Source: Tamarix chinensis
Taxonomy: Eukaryota; Streptophyta; Magnoliopsida; Caryophyllales; Tamaricaceae
Length of the DNA stretch: 64,000 nucleotides
Assembly (NCBI GenBank): GCA_030549775.1
Contig: CM060177.1
Location: forward strand, 29,850,014 to 29,914,013
Reading direction: 5' to 3'
Shown: in pieces, positions 48,191 through 61,349 of the stretch
How positions within the stretch are numbered: the stretch's first letter is position 1
How the letters are laid out: every line of letters starts with the position of its first letter
The notes under the pieces: generated by a model
Told to the model about the DNA's origin: nothing
Databases searched by the model: none
What the model saw: the letters and a program-made list of their open reading frames with translations, nothing else
Position numbers and translations under genes: made by a program

Positions 48191-49020
48191 CTTCCATATT
48201 ATATCTATAGGTAAGTTGATTAGGTAATTGCATACTAAGAATTAAGTCTATAACATGTTCTATCCCTCGTTTAGGTAGTAATCATAGTGTTAAGTCATTA
48301 GGAAACACATCTTTATAGTCATCTATAAGCTCATCTAATGGAGAACTATTTTTATTTTTCTCCCCTTGTAGGGATTTCTTGATAATCATAGCATAAAAAC
48401 TATTATCTTCCTTAATAAAATCTATCACATCCTTCTCATAAAAAAATAAATCTTTTTTTATTTTTGATTATGTTATCATTATCCCACATAGAATATTTAA
48501 TGTTATGCCTTTTCTTATCCTTTTCAACAAGATGTTCATTAGTAATACTATTATGAATAGCACATTGATCATATTGACATGGTCTACCTAATAAGATTCC
48601 ACATGTATCCATAGAAAAAACATCACATATTACATCATCAATTCTAAATTAGATTAGGGTTTGTTTTTTTACATTGACTCCTTTTTCCTTGTTAAGCCAT
48701 TTAAGAGAAAAAGGTTTAATATGTGGTGTTTTAACTAACTCTAATTCCTTCACCATCCTCACATTAGCCGCATTCGTATAATATCCACTATCAATGATAA
48801 CCCAACAAACTATATCTTCCACTATTCCTTTAGTATTGAATATCCTTTCTCATTGATTAGGTTACTTATTAGCTTGCACTTGCAGTAATCTTTGCAGCAC
48901 ATAACAAGCAGTGTCTTCATTTTATGACTCACTTAAAATATCTTCATTTTACTTCTTCACCATAAGTCTCCATAGCTTCAATCTCTTATATAAGATAATA
49001 CTCTTTGGTTGAGACATTCT
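48191..49020 (-). pseudogene. G2 protease
   Basis: Minus-strand reading CWVIIDSGYYTNAANVRMVK near 48815, then PHIKPFSLKWLNKEKGVNVK and VFSMDTCGILLGRPCQYDQ. This is the gypsy protease type with IIDxG...TN and LLGRPWQ. The active Asp is kept. A decayed linker leads to RT. Confidence 0.85.
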
Positions 49021-49688
49021 CTAGTGAAGTATCCAGAACCCCATAACTTAAAATTTTGTTTTGTAGAGACTTCATTAACCTTGGTCTTTCCATTATTCAC
49101 TCGATCAATCCTTTTTTTCTTTTCAACATTCGTAGAGCTTGAGGTACCTGTCTTGTACTTATTAGCTTGAGTAGTACTTTGTAGAATAATTTCCTTGGTT
49201 AGAAGGATTCTTAGTAGATTTAATTTGCTTTTCGAATCTTAAAGAGAGCTTAATCATATAGACAAGTTTTAACTCTATCTCAAATCATCATGTTAAGGCT
49301 ACCTAGAAACCTATCATATGTTTGTTCCTTCCTCCAATACATATCACATATAAGTGCTAACCTCTCGAATTCCCTAACATATTCATTAACACTTAAAAGT
49401 ATTTGTCTAAGAGTATTCAATCTAATGTAATTATCTTGTTCATATTCTCTAGGTATAAATTTTTTTTCCCAAATGTTTCTTAAGCTTATCCCAACATTTA
49501 ATTTTAGTCTTACCTTCTCTTTCTCTAGTTCACTTCAAGTTATCAAAGCATATCCAAGAAGACTTCTTAAACTTAAAGAGTAGCTAATTTAAATTTTTTT
49601 CTCATTGATAAACTAAATTTTTCCTATTTTTTTATCCTACTTTCCCTACATTTTTGTAGTTTGGTTTGGCCTCTCATTTGTGTTATTG

Positions 49689-49690
<2 letters not shown>
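49021..49690 (-). pseudogene. G2 gag, partial
   Basis: Minus-strand reading KKFIPREYEQDNYIRLNTLR, then VNEYVREFERLALICDMYWR and YDRFLGSLNMMI near 49280. This is the gag capsid pattern R-F-P-Y-D-L-LxQ...V-EY...ER-RFL-GL. The N-terminal part is decayed or cut off near the AT tract. Confidence 0.82.
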
Positions 49691-49691
<1 letters not shown>

Positions 49692-49757
<66 letters not shown>

Positions 49758-49768
49758 TATATATATAA
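49692..49768. repeat. (AT)n microsatellite
   Basis: About 38 AT units with one slip, at the border between G2 and Athila-2. Confidence 0.97.
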
Positions 49769-49769
49769 T

Positions 49770-51198
49770 AGTTTTTAGTAAATGCTGCAAAAATGCAATG
49801 ATCCAAGAAAATGATACATGGAGTCAAGAAAACAATCAATTATGGAAGCCTTGAGTGAAGAAAATCAACCTCACATGTCTTTCAAGAAGTGAACGGGGTT
49901 AAAGATTTGAAAACAAGAGCAAAGGAAGCAAGAGGGAGAAGATTTGGGTAATGCACAACCAGCTAGTGCAACCTTGCATAGTAATGAAACTCTAAATATC
50001 ATAAATGTCAAGAGTAAAAAAGTTACATGGTAGGGTAGTGTAGCCTTGTACAGTCGTGCAAGTATCCAGCAACGCTCCACATGGCAATTTCCTCACACAA
50101 CACAATACACCCTTGCACACCCGTGCATGTCCATTCTTCCAAAAGTTGAAAAATTGAACATTTAGGTGATTCATCCTTACACGGCCATGTAGGAGACGGT
50201 TAATAACACAATGCATGTTTTTTATCACACGATATCCCACTCATTTCTATGTAGATACACAAGAAGTATAAAAAGGAGGTGAAGGATAGATTTAAGAGGG
50301 AAGAAGGTTAAATTATTTGTATTATTCTCAAGAAAAAATAATTGATTGTAATCTATGTTTGATTTTTTTAAGTAATTTGTGTTCTTCGATCAAGATTGTG
50401 AAGGGTGTATCTCAACTCTGCAGATCATTAATTTTATCTTCAATATACGATTTGATCTTTTCATTCTCTCTCCTATTTTTTTTATTATTTCTGTAATATG
50501 TATGTCAATTATATTTATTATTTACATTTTATTCAAATCATGAGTGAGTAATTCTCTTGTCTATGATTCAATTAGTCTCTATTCGATATGAATATAATGA
50601 GTTAAATTATCTATCGTATGTATTTTTCATATCAATTGTTTTGTATGTTAGAAATTATTGATATAGGTTAGGTTTGATAAAATCTGATTATACATACATA
50701 CATACATATATAGATTTTGATTATAACTAAAAGGTTGAATTCAATGTTGGAAAATTAATATACTAATAGGAATCCAATTGATCGCAAGAGTACACAATTA
50801 AATCTTAGGGGATATTTAAATAAGTGGTGTTTAATGAATTTAATCTAATTTATTAGTCATGAAAGTAGTCAATAGATTAGATTAGATACCTTCCTAGACC
50901 TTGAAAGAGTCTAGTAAATTACAATTAAGTGATTGTTCACAGTAATCTTGAACTGCACTATGACATATTAATAATTCATTTTTGAATACCAAAAATAAGA
51001 TCGAAGTTTAATCCTAGGTTCACATCTATAGTTTTAGCATCTGTAATTTATTAGTCAATTTATTATTTACCTCCATTTTCCTTTTTATAACAATCTTGAT
51101 AGTTAAAATAATGAGATTTGGCAATCAATTGCGAACTCCTTATTGATACAATCCTTGACATGCTACAATGCAACCACGCGCTTGTGGAATAGTAAACA
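49770..51198 (+). repeat. Athila-2 5' LTR (borders approximate)
   Basis: Contains TATAAAAAGG at about 50266 as TATA candidate and GTGCAAGT/CCGTGCATG-like inverted words near 50050-50130. The likely end is GTAAACA at 51198. TCAAGTTTTTCACGTTG next to it resembles the common Athila junction TCAAGTTTTTGGCGCCGTTG with several C-to-T changes. No 3' partner is in the window, so the left border is a guess. Confidence 0.6.
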
Positions 51199-52130
51199 TC
51201 AAGTTTTTCACGTTGTTTTTGAGGACTTCAGGGAATTATTATAGATTCTTTTGTTATTATTCTAGACTAGATTTTTCTTTACCTAATTTCCTTTCCTTCT
51301 GCACTTTTCTTTCCCACCTTGATCGTTTATTGTTTTTCATCTTCAGGGGCATTATATGCAATGATCTCTCCATTTAGGACCTTAATTTGAGTTGAATTAT
51401 AAATCGATAGAACCTTGAGTGAATTAAGAACTTGGGTACATGAGATGAAAGCTAGCACAAGTTTTGAAGGCATGGATGACATAGATGAAGGAGATGAGTA
51501 GAATTGCTCTCTTAGGGAGTTTGCATCTCCTAATACTTATGAAATGTAGTTAAGTATTAGGAAGCCAAATTTCGCCACCAAAATTTTCGAGTTGAAGCCT
51601 GTACTCCTTAATATGGTGCAGCAAAATAAATTTGGTGGTAACCCAACGGAAGATCCAAATTTGCATATTTCAATCTTCCTAGAGTATTGCAATACATTAA
51701 AGATGAATGGATTCTCGGAGGATACTATCAAGCTAAGGTTATTCTCTTTTTCATTATGGGACAAGGCAAGGGCTTGGTTGCAATCACTCCCTCATAGTTT
51801 CATCACTACTTTGGATCAACTCTCACAAGAATTCCTTACTAAGTATTTCCCTCTAAGCAAAATGGTTCAGTTGAGGAATCAAATAACAAACTTTACACAA
51901 AAAGAAGGAAAATCATTATATGACTCTTAGGAAAGGTAAAAAGACCTCTTGAAGATGTGCCCACATCATAGACTGGAAGACTGGTTAACTGTCCATACAT
52001 TCTACAATGGTCTTCTTTACAACACAATGATGAATATTGATGTTGTAGCCGAGGGTGCACCAATGAAAAAAAGTGTTTGAGAGGCACAACAAATCATTGA
52101 AGACATGGACCAAAATCATTTCCAATGGTC
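51199..52130 (+). pseudogene. Athila-2 gag
   Basis: LKPVLLNMVQQNKFGGNPTE at 51592, DPNLHISIFLEYCNTLKMNG, LRLFSFSLWDKARAWLQSLP, LSQEFLTKYFPLSKMVQLRN, a CPHHRLEDWLTVHTFYNGLL block near 51960 and EAQQIIEDM near 52080. This is the full Athila capsid pattern with few breaks: a stop after LYDS, another before EAQQ. 51199-51590 is leader sequence. Confidence 0.93.
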
Positions 52131-53030
52131 GGGCAAGTGCTCTTTACTAAAAAGAGTGGGAGGTATGATGTTGATGCACTAGATCATCTTGCATCTAAGG
52201 TAGACACTTTATTCCAACAATTTGATAAATTAAATTTTAATGCCTTTTCATCTCATCCTAACCAAGAATCATGTGAAATATGTGGAATTACTAGTCATAC
52301 TTCCATAGAGTGTCAAGTTGGAACATTATTTCCCCCTAAATTGAGTGTTAATGAGCATGCTGATTACGTGAACAATTTTAGTCAAAAAGGGGATCCTTTT
52401 TTCAACACTTATAACCTAAGGTGAAGGAATCATCCAAGTGTTTCATATAGAAATCCTCCCCATAATCTTGTGCCTCAATCTAATTATGTCCCTCTGGGTT
52501 TTCAAAAACAAATGCCTCCCTAACTTCCTACTTGAAAGTCTAACTTGGAAACATTAATGGAGAATTTTGTGATGCCACGAACTAAATAGAATAAAACCAT
52601 GAGTAATGCCATTAAAAATCTATCTTCTAAGGTTGGTTCATTAGCTACACATAACAAGATTCTAGAAAACCAAATCATGCAAATAACCCAACAAGCTAGC
52701 TCATCTTCTAGATCTTCTAGGATGTTTCCAGGGCAACCTGAAACAAACCCTAAAAATCAAGTGAATGCTATCACATTAAGGAGTGGGAAGGAGGTAGAAT
52801 GACCTAGGATGAAGGAGAGTAATGAGAGCTTAGAAAATTATGTAGAGAACCCAATAATTGATGAGAACAAAACTAGTAATCAAAGAGAAAAGGTTGAAAA
52901 ATATGTTCTACCTACACCCTATAAGCCTCCCCTACCCTTCCCTCAAAGGTTAGCAAAGGCCAAACTTGAAAATCAATTTGGTAATATTTTGGAAATATTA
53001 AAAAAAATTGCATATTAACATTCCCTTTGT
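52131..53030 (+). pseudogene. Athila-2 gag C-terminus with CCHC zinc knuckle
   Basis: CEICGITSHTSIEC (about 52269-52310) is a perfect C-x2-C-x4-H-x4-C knuckle. Next come GDPFFNTYNLR, NHPSVSYRN, a coiled-coil-like stretch (NLSSKVGSLATHNKILENQI), then NAITLRSGKEVE and YKPPLPFPQRLAKAKL, typical of Athila. Stops near 52422, 52522 and 52799 interrupt it. Confidence 0.92.
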
Positions 53031-53887
53031 TGAAGCAATTTCTCAAATGCCCTCGTATACAAAAATTTTTCTAAGGAGATTTTTTCAAACAAAAGAAAGT
53101 TAGAGGAATATGAAACGATCTCTCTTATAGAGGAGTGTAGTGCTATTATCCAAAATAAGTTATCTCCTAATTTAGAAGACCCTCGTTCATTTTCTATTCC
53201 ATGCATCATTGGCAATATTTCCATTAGTCAAGCATTATATGATTTGGGTGAAAGTGTAAATCTAATGCCATTATTGGTGTGTGGAAAGTTGAAAACAGGA
53301 GATTTAAAGCCCACCAGCATCTCCCTATAGTTTGCGGATAGATTAGTAAGACATCTGATAGGTATTTTGGAGGATGTATCCATCTAGGTTAGTAAGTTTT
53401 TCATACTGATTGTTTTTGTTATTTTGGAAACCTAGGGAGATTCTCAAATTCCTATCATTCTGGGTAAGCCATTCCTAGCTGCTAATGGATTCATCATTGA
53501 TGTTAAAAATTAGGAGGATTTCTTTAAATGTGGGAGTGATAAGGTGGACTTTGATTTATCTAATTCTATGAAATTCCCTCTAATCGATCACTCTTGTTAT
53601 ATGATTGATTCAATTGACGAGGCGGTGAACGAGGATCTTATTGAACACTATCAAGTGAACCTCTTAATTAGTGTTTGATGAGAAGTGGATTATCTAGTGA
53701 TAAAAATTCTGAAATTACTGGTTTTGCCAAAATGTTGGAGGAATGTTCTGTTTTTCCTCAAGCAAAGCAAAAGATAGAAATTCTTGAAGTGGGATCAATC
53801 ATTCCTTCCCTAAAGAAAGAGGTAATACTTAAGGTGGAGTTAAATCCTCTCCCTTATTTTCTGAGGTATGAATTTCTTGACTCTGAT
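53031..53887 (+). pseudogene. Athila-2 protease and linker to RT
   Basis: SFSIPCIIGNISISQALYDL, continuing GESVNLMPLLVCGKL: active site D-L-G-E where the family has D-L-G-A. ADRLVRHLIGILEDVSI and QIPIILGKPFLAANGFIIDV follow. Then VILKVELNPLPYFLRYEFLD is cut at 53887 by giant LTR C and continues at 62824 or later. Several stops are present. Confidence 0.9.
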
Positions 53888-55514
53888 TGTAACACCCCAA
53901 AATTTATAATTTAAAAAAAATAAAACCTCTAGATTTAAAACCTGTAAATTTTGGGAATGCTACCGCCTCACTTAGTACTAGATCAGTTTACTCCTACTAT
54001 TCCAATACCAAGTGATAAGGTTAAGGAAAAAGAATTTCATCAACTCATAACAATATATAAACCAAGATTCATAAATATAGAAATCTGAATACGCATGGAT
54101 TATTACATAATTTGAATTACGAGAGAAATTTCTTTAAAATATGGAAAGATGACTATGACATTAAAATTGTTTTTGGAATTCAAAAAATAGCTAAAAGGTT
54201 AATAAGGATAGTAATAGAATTTGAAGGGGGAAACTATCCACACAACTCCAAAGATTAATCCAGCCCATAATCAACACTCACCCATGCCTGATGCCCCATA
54301 GACATCAATATCATCAAAGAAGGCATCTCCTACTTGCAACACGCCAGATAGGCCTCTTACTTGTGGGAATGAGCAGCACCCATAAAAAGGGTGATTCGTA
54401 CGCTACGTACTGAGTAAGGTAATCGTGCACTAAGGCCATCACACAATATTTGCATACACCATACAACATAATAAAACAACATAAATTTCAACATGATAAC
54501 GTAAAGGCATACGATCATTCAGGTAAAAATAAAAAGGTCCATTTATAATCCTGATTAATTACTTACTCAATCTCTTATCATAATTTTTTTCACACCATGC
54601 TCTTTATCAAGTCCACACGAGTACGGGAACCCCACTATTTTAGCTGGTGGATTGGTCTCCAAGACACTCCTGCACCTGGCCACTATTCTAGCTGATGGAT
54701 TAGTCACTTAGGGTAACATACCCTACCACTATTTTACACCGGTTGATCGATCAGGCCCCTGCTCGCATGGTGTTCCACTCTAAGTATTAGTGTCTTTTAC
54801 GTATCTTAGCAAACTATAGGGTTTGGTTTATTGAGCTTGGGATCCCCCACTACTATAGCTGGCGGATCAGTCACTTATGGTAACATACCTTACCACTATT
54901 ATACGCTAGTGAATCGGTGTAATACCTCGTATTTTTAAAATCCAGATTTATTAAGTTTAATGATTTTATTAGCGTAATTTGATGTAAACAATTAATTATT
55001 TTAATTTCGATTCGTTTTATGGATTTATCAACGATTTTGAATTCATAATTGTATGTAATTAATCATTTTCGGGAAGTAATATTTTATCGACGTTTTAATT
55101 AATTGAATGTAATATTTTCGGGAAGTTTAAATTAAAAATAATTTCGGAACTTATTTAAGAATTTCTTTTTGAAATTAATTTTCTTCCGTTCTACGCTTTT
55201 TAGTTTGTGGAAAACCGATTTCGGAAATTATTAAAATTAGTCTTGACTTATTAGAATTTGACTTAAACATTTTATTATATACTTTTAAATAATTTTTCGA
55301 GGTCTTATAATACATTTCCGTAAATAATATAAATTTTGTGTTCGTTGTTAAATCCTTCCGAAAATGTTTTCAAAAGTCTTTATATAGCCTTTTTACTAAT
55401 TTTAAGCCTTCGGATCTGGTCAAAATAAATTTTTGATTAAATAAATTTTAGATAAAATCTTCTACTAATATTTTGATGTTTTTGGTATTTTATCTAATGT
55501 GTATTTGTAAAAAA

Positions 55515-55890
55515 AAAAAAAAAAACCCGCACCCTGCCCCGACCGGCGCCCCCTCCCTTCTTTTTCTTCTCTCTTCCCTTTCCCCGACCCCCCTGTCTCG
55601 CAACCCTAACCCTAACCCTAGCCGACCCCCCCTCGCGCCTCTCCATCTCCCCAGCTCCTCCTCCCTGCCCCCCCTCGTCGATCGTAGGCCTCCAACTGCC
55701 GACCAGCACCGTCGACGCAACAACAGCAGTCGAAGCCACGCCCAACAGCGCACAGGAGCAGCAGCGGTGGCAGAGCGCAGCAGCAACGAGCTGCACCGCT
55801 TGCGCTACCGCCCGGTCACCGGCGAGCTCGGGCGATCACCGGCGAGTAGTCCTTAGCCTTCGACGAAGCTTCCTCGGCCTCCCTTTGCCC
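55515..55890. repeat. GC-rich block of LTR D
   Basis: C-rich on the plus strand, beginning after a 17-18 base A run. It includes CCCTAACCCTAACCCTAG (55604-55621) and CAGCAGCGG-type triplets. The Pro/Ala/Arg-rich open frames on both strands have no recognised domain. Confidence 0.7.
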
Positions 55891-57469
55891 CAATTTGTCA
55901 GTTTTTCGTTTGGTATAATTTCTGAAAAAACCCTAACCTTGTTTTGATTAATTGGGTATGAATTAGCTTATAAAAAGCTAAATTGATTGTTTGTTTATGT
56001 ATGTATATGTTGTAAGATTGATTTGGATAGGTTAATTGTATGGTTATGTTGAGATTTTGGAAAAATTGGATTTTTAGCCGGGTTATGCCCAAATTTTTTG
56101 GATCCGCCCGTTTTTGCGATTTCGGACAAATTGATTATACAATATGTTTTAAAATGTATCCAATTTCATTTTGGAACCATCAATTTGAGAAATTTATGCA
56201 GGTTTTATCGGAATTTGATTCCTAGGTCAAATTTTGGGTGTAATGAAATTGGGTTGTATAATTGAGCCGTTACGCTCAATTGATTTTATAGTATCGTTTA
56301 AAATGTATTTAACTTTATATTGGAAGTGTTGATTTGGGAAAATTGTGCGTAATTGACCGGAATTGGATTTTTAGGTCAAAACTTCCGCAGGTTTAAATTG
56401 GTTTGGGTAATCGGGTTATTTAATTCAATTGACTATATAAATTACATTAGAATATGTTTAATTACATTTCCGAACCGTCAATTGATATGTTTTGGTAAGA
56501 ATTAATCGGATTTGCGTTCCGGGCTCAAAAACCCTAATTGGGCTAAATTGTGTATTTCTTTTACTAGTTTTGAGCAATTGATTATTTGATATGTTATAAA
56601 ATGTGTTTAATTGCATTTCTAAACATTCAATTTGATTAAATTTATAGAATTTTAACGAGTTGTATTTTTGGGCCTAAAACCCTAAATTTCAAGTGAAATT
56701 ATGAAGTCGATTGCTTGTATTGTTGTTTTTTCTAAAATTGAATGTATAGAAATAGTTGAAATGGTATTAATTGCTTTCTAATACCTTTAATTTGAATTAA
56801 TTAAATGGAATTACTTGAGTTTGTGTTATGGGCTTTGAAACCCTAATTTTCGGGGATGATTTTATAAAATTGATTTTGCTATATGTATTTTATCTAATCG
56901 AATTCTATCTTTGGGTTTTAAATCATTTAAATTCTGTTCTAACCTAATCGGGTTGGATTTGGTTCTATGTAAATGGTTAGATTACCTATTTAGTTGTAAA
57001 ACCTAATAAATAAGTTGTTTTCGATAAATTAACTTATGATCGATTATTCCTTCTCGGGCTTTCCAAATTAAGTTGAAATGTCCCGAGTGATATTTGTATT
57101 AATCCGTTTTGATTTAGTTTTAACCTTAAATCTTAATAAAGCTATGCTTTTAAGTTCTAAGTTTTAGACACGTTTTCTAAGAGAGATAATTTGTATCATT
57201 TGTGTGTATTTAATTAGAGTATGTGAATTATTGATTGATAGGATAGTTTCTAATTTAGTTTTTCGATTTCTATCGGATCTAGGAAAGCTTTCTCGTGGAT
57301 CCACAAGCTAGGGATCTCTCTCCCTCTTACGTCGCTTAGCTAGCTTCAGATCCAGGTAAGTCTCTACTTACCTCTACTTATGGGCATTTAGTAAGGACGA
57401 AGCTAATGGCCTTGTGTTATGTGTGACGTGGATGTGTTGAATGTTGTGTATGCCATGCTATGCCATGTA

Positions 57470-57860
57470 TTATATGATTTTATGGAGGTATTAATGTTGT
57501 ATGGTGGTGTTAGGGTTTGTATGGTGGTATTAATGTTCGTATGGTAGTATTAATGATTGCACAATGGTATTAATGGCTTATGGTGGTATTAGGGTTTGCA
57601 TGGTGGTATTATGGTTGGAATGGTGGTATTAGGGTTCGCATGGTGGTATTAGGGTTTATATGGTGGTATTTATGATTTTATGGAGGTATTAATGTTGTAT
57701 GGTGGTATTAGGGTTTGTATGGTGGTATTTGTGATTTCATGGTGGTATTAATGGCTTATGGCGGTATTAGGGTTTGCATGGTGGTATTATGGTTGTATGG
57801 TGGTATTAATGTTTTTATGGTGGTATTAGGGTCTGCATGGTGGAATTAGGATTTTGCATG
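57470..57860. repeat. minisatellite, unit about 21-30 bp
   Basis: Around 15 degenerate units of TATGGTGGTATTAGGGTTTG with variants TTAATG and TTATGG. Confidence 0.92.
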
Positions 57861-58389
57861 GGAGTTAATGATTGTATGGGATTTAGGGTTGTATGAAAAG
57901 TTCGAGAGGTTGTGTGGGATGTGTAACGTTTGCGTGGGAGTAAAATTTATGTATGATAGGTTGATTTGGGTGTTTAACAGTTTTGGACGGAGAATAGTAC
58001 GAGGAGTATTATCAGGGTATGAAGGAGACAGAATTGGGGTTTGGAGTGATTAACTCTGGGTCGTTGTGATTAAGCAGGGTTGGAGTAGCTAATTGTGATT
58101 TGTCGAGGATAATTAAGGTTTGAGATGGCTAAGTATGGTTGTTATGGTAAAATAGGGTTAAGAGTGGTTAACCACGGTTTGGTGTGGACAATTAGGGTTG
58201 GTTATGTTTGCTTAGAGTTGTTTGGTGTTATCATGTGTATTTATTGACTAAAGTGTAGTTATGAATGTGGGATTTTATTTGTTGTGATGTGTACAGTATA
58301 AAGAGGATGATTTATGCATGTCAAGGGTGATGTGTGATTTAATAAGACACTGATAAGACATTAATCACGTAAAGCGAAAGATGTCGAGC

Positions 58390-58840
58390 CGAGCCTGTGA
58401 TCCGGTCCACCGGCTATAATAGTGGATCAGAGGCGTTTTTCCCTGTGCGATTATTTTCAGGTCCACCGGCTATAATAGTGGATCAGAGGCGTTTTGCCTT
58501 GTGCGATTATTTTTCGGTCCACTGGCTATAATAATGGATCAGAGGCGTTCTGCCCTGTGCGATATCTTGTGGTCCACCGGCTATAATAGTGGGGGATCTC
58601 GTGCTCGACAAACCAACCGTATAAGTTAATCCATGGGAAAGCTACTAAGTACTTAAAGTGAAACACCATGTGAGTCGGGGCTGTGATCCGGTCCACCGGC
58701 TATAATAGTGGATCAGAGGCGTTTTGCCCTGTGCGATTATTTTCTGGTCCACCGGCTATAATAGTGGATCAGAGGCGTTCTGCCCTGTGCGTATATTTTC
58801 CGGTCCACCGGCTATAATAGTGGGGCTCCCGCGCTCACAT
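58390..58840. repeat. tandem CCACCGGCTATAATAGTGG array
   Basis: Seven copies of GGTCCACCGGCTATAATAGTGG. Five of them are followed by ATCAGAGGCGTT(T/C)TGCCCTGTGCGA-type sequence with a spacing near 55-59 bp. Copies four and seven end in GGGGATCTC / GGGGCTCCC instead. Confidence 0.95.
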
Positions 58841-60589
58841 GGATTATTAAAGAATATGTGTGAAATGAACATATTATTAATGAGAATAAAGAATAAGTCT
58901 AATTGGACCATGGTCATTGTCTATATTACCACATGCTGCTTATGTGCATAATGTGTCACTTTATATTTCAGTTATACCCTGCTTATACGTTAAATGGGAT
59001 GTGCATATGTTTTATATGTTACTATAGTTGTATGGTAAGATACATGCTGTGAGTTGTGAATATGTATGATATTATATCAATGTGTTGTACAAGGATTTAA
59101 TACGCACTTGATGTTATAGTACGTCTCTTCCATAAGATAGGGTAGTGGAACTTACTCAGTATTGGACCTGTACTGATACTACATTGGTTGAATGGGTCCT
59201 GTGATGATCCACCGATGGTGGGGAGCAGACCTCTTATGCAGGTTGATACTGTGTTGGGGTGGATGGCTTGACTTGAGTGAGTAGGCGATCCGGATATTTA
59301 TCCTTCGGGATTTGTTTTGTTTAATTGTATTCACCTTTGGAAGTTGCAAGTATTGTATTTAGATTTCTAAGGGTTTGTAATTGACTTTTAATTCCTCGTA
59401 ACGCTGTTATGCTTTAAAACTTGGATTTAATTGTTTGACAGGTTTTAGCCTTGCATCTAACATGAGATAGATGGTTGACATTTATCTTGTGTTAGATGTG
59501 GCGGTAACATTTCCCAAATTCGCTCCTAGATTCCGCTTTATTCCTTCAAAAAAAAATTTCAGGAGTGAAATTTGGGGGTGTTACAATCGGTCTCCAGGAT
59601 ACCGCAATACTTGGCCACTATTATGCTAGTGGATCGGTCTGGGCCTGACTCAATACTATTTCACTTTTCATGATTAATGTCTTAAGTGTCTTATTCAGAA
59701 ATTTTGACCCTAGACATGCATGGCTAACTTCATTTACTCTTACCGCCATAAAGAACCTATCTCACTCATAGGCTCATCAACCTCCTAACTTAGCCCATTA
59801 TCCTTTCCCCTTTACCAAACTTATGTTAGAGTCCATTTCCCCCACTTGTGGCCCAAGCCCACTACTTTTCCACCACCTACCCATTCACTTCCTTGCTAAC
59901 ACACTTTACTTCATCAGACACACACACCGCCACATACATCCCAAAAGCCATGCCAAACCCTAACCACCACACAAAACCCTAGATCGATCAACTATATGCC
60001 CTTATACTATCCCACGTACTATATTTTCATTCAACACATTCAAATGCCCAAACAACACTTTCATCATCTTCCTCACACCTCAAATTAACTATTCATACGT
60101 AAAATTTACCCCCATGCAACACTTCATACTATTTCATGCAAAACCCTACGCTCCCACATGAAACCCTAGATGCCCATACAAACCCTATATTCCCCTATGC
60201 ATAGTTATATAACTTTTAGATCAACCCTACATTATTTCACTCCATACCATCATATTACACAACCTAACGTGTATGTCTTATGGGTCGTACCATATCACAA
60301 TAAAAACATAACTTTACATATGCCATAAAATATCGCATGAACATACCTTAACTCTACATCATACTGCATATATAATAGTTATAAAATGCACATAAAATAC
60401 ATCATATTTCATATCACATGGTATGAAAGGCATGTAAAACACATTACACACAAAAGGCCTTAGTTACACCTTCACCTAAAACATCACCGGTCTTGGAGCA
60501 CGCTCCTACGCCTCCTTAGGGCTTTGATTGGTCTCACCTATATGAGGAAAAAACTAGAATTAGGTTCCCTCCTACCAAAAATACTATTA

Positions 60590-60978
60590 TTTACTAACAT
60601 ATTCTAAGACTATAGTTTAAATAAAATAATACTATACTAATAATAACTATAATAAATAATACTAAAAATACTAGTACTATTATTAACATGATTCAAAACG
60701 GATGGTGACATAAGGATTCCATCCTTTACCAAAATAATGCTAATAATATCATTAATAAATTATTAATAAAAAATAGTACAAATAATAGTAACAAAATGAT
60801 GATTGGAAATACAAAATAGTAATATTAATAATGATAATAGTAATAACAATAATGAAATAACTTAAACCAAAATTAATATAAGGTAGAGTTTTCGACCCTA
60901 CTTCAAAATAGTAAAAGTACCATTAGTAATAATAATATTATTATTAACAAATATTACTTATAATAACATTAATAATAA

Positions 60979-61019
<41 letters not shown>

Positions 61020-61320
61020 ATTATATTAATAATAAAAGTAGTAGTATTCACACTATTTAAATAAAATAGGGCTTCGGCACTCTAAATAAATAATAGTAAT
61101 AGTAAGAATAATAATAATAATAATACTAATAGTAATAATAATAATAGTAGTAGTAATAGTAATAAAACTCATAATAATACTAATAATATTAATAATAAGA
61201 AAATAATAATCTAAATAATTTAAATAAGGTCTCGACCCTGATAAAAATTAGTAATAATAATATTGAACCTAATAATAGTAATAATAATAATAATAACACT
61301 CGAATAATATTTAAAAATTG
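60590..61320. repeat. AAT/TAG-rich simple repeat region in LTR C
   Basis: Dense AATAAT and AGTAGT words, with an uninterrupted (GTA)13 tract at 60981-61019. Confidence 0.92.
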
Positions 61321-61349
61321 AAATAAAATAACGTAAGCTTAAATAAATA

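Larger units (their letters stand above)
54918..59585 (+). mobile_element. giant solo LTR D (4668 bp), nested in LTR C in opposite orientation
   Basis: Starts TGTAATACCTCG and ends TTTGGGGGTGTTACA. Flanked by perfect ATCGG (54913-54917 and 59586-59590). It contains a C-rich block (55515-55890), a CAG|GTAAGT splice-donor match (57353-57361), a GGTGGTATTAGGGTTTG minisatellite, the CCACCGGCTATAATAGTGG array and a Tyr/Trp-free non-coding end. It is the least decayed copy, so I use it as the forward orientation. Confidence 0.9.

Noticed and set aside
55473..55856. 127-codon Pro/Arg-rich frame in LTR D with overlapping frames on the other strand
   Set aside because: Starts in an A-run and is driven by GC-rich composition; no domain and no counterpart in the sister LTRs.
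58390..58840. Possible CRISPR array
   Set aside because: Plant nuclear DNA; spacers are similar to each other and the array sits inside an LTR in all copies.
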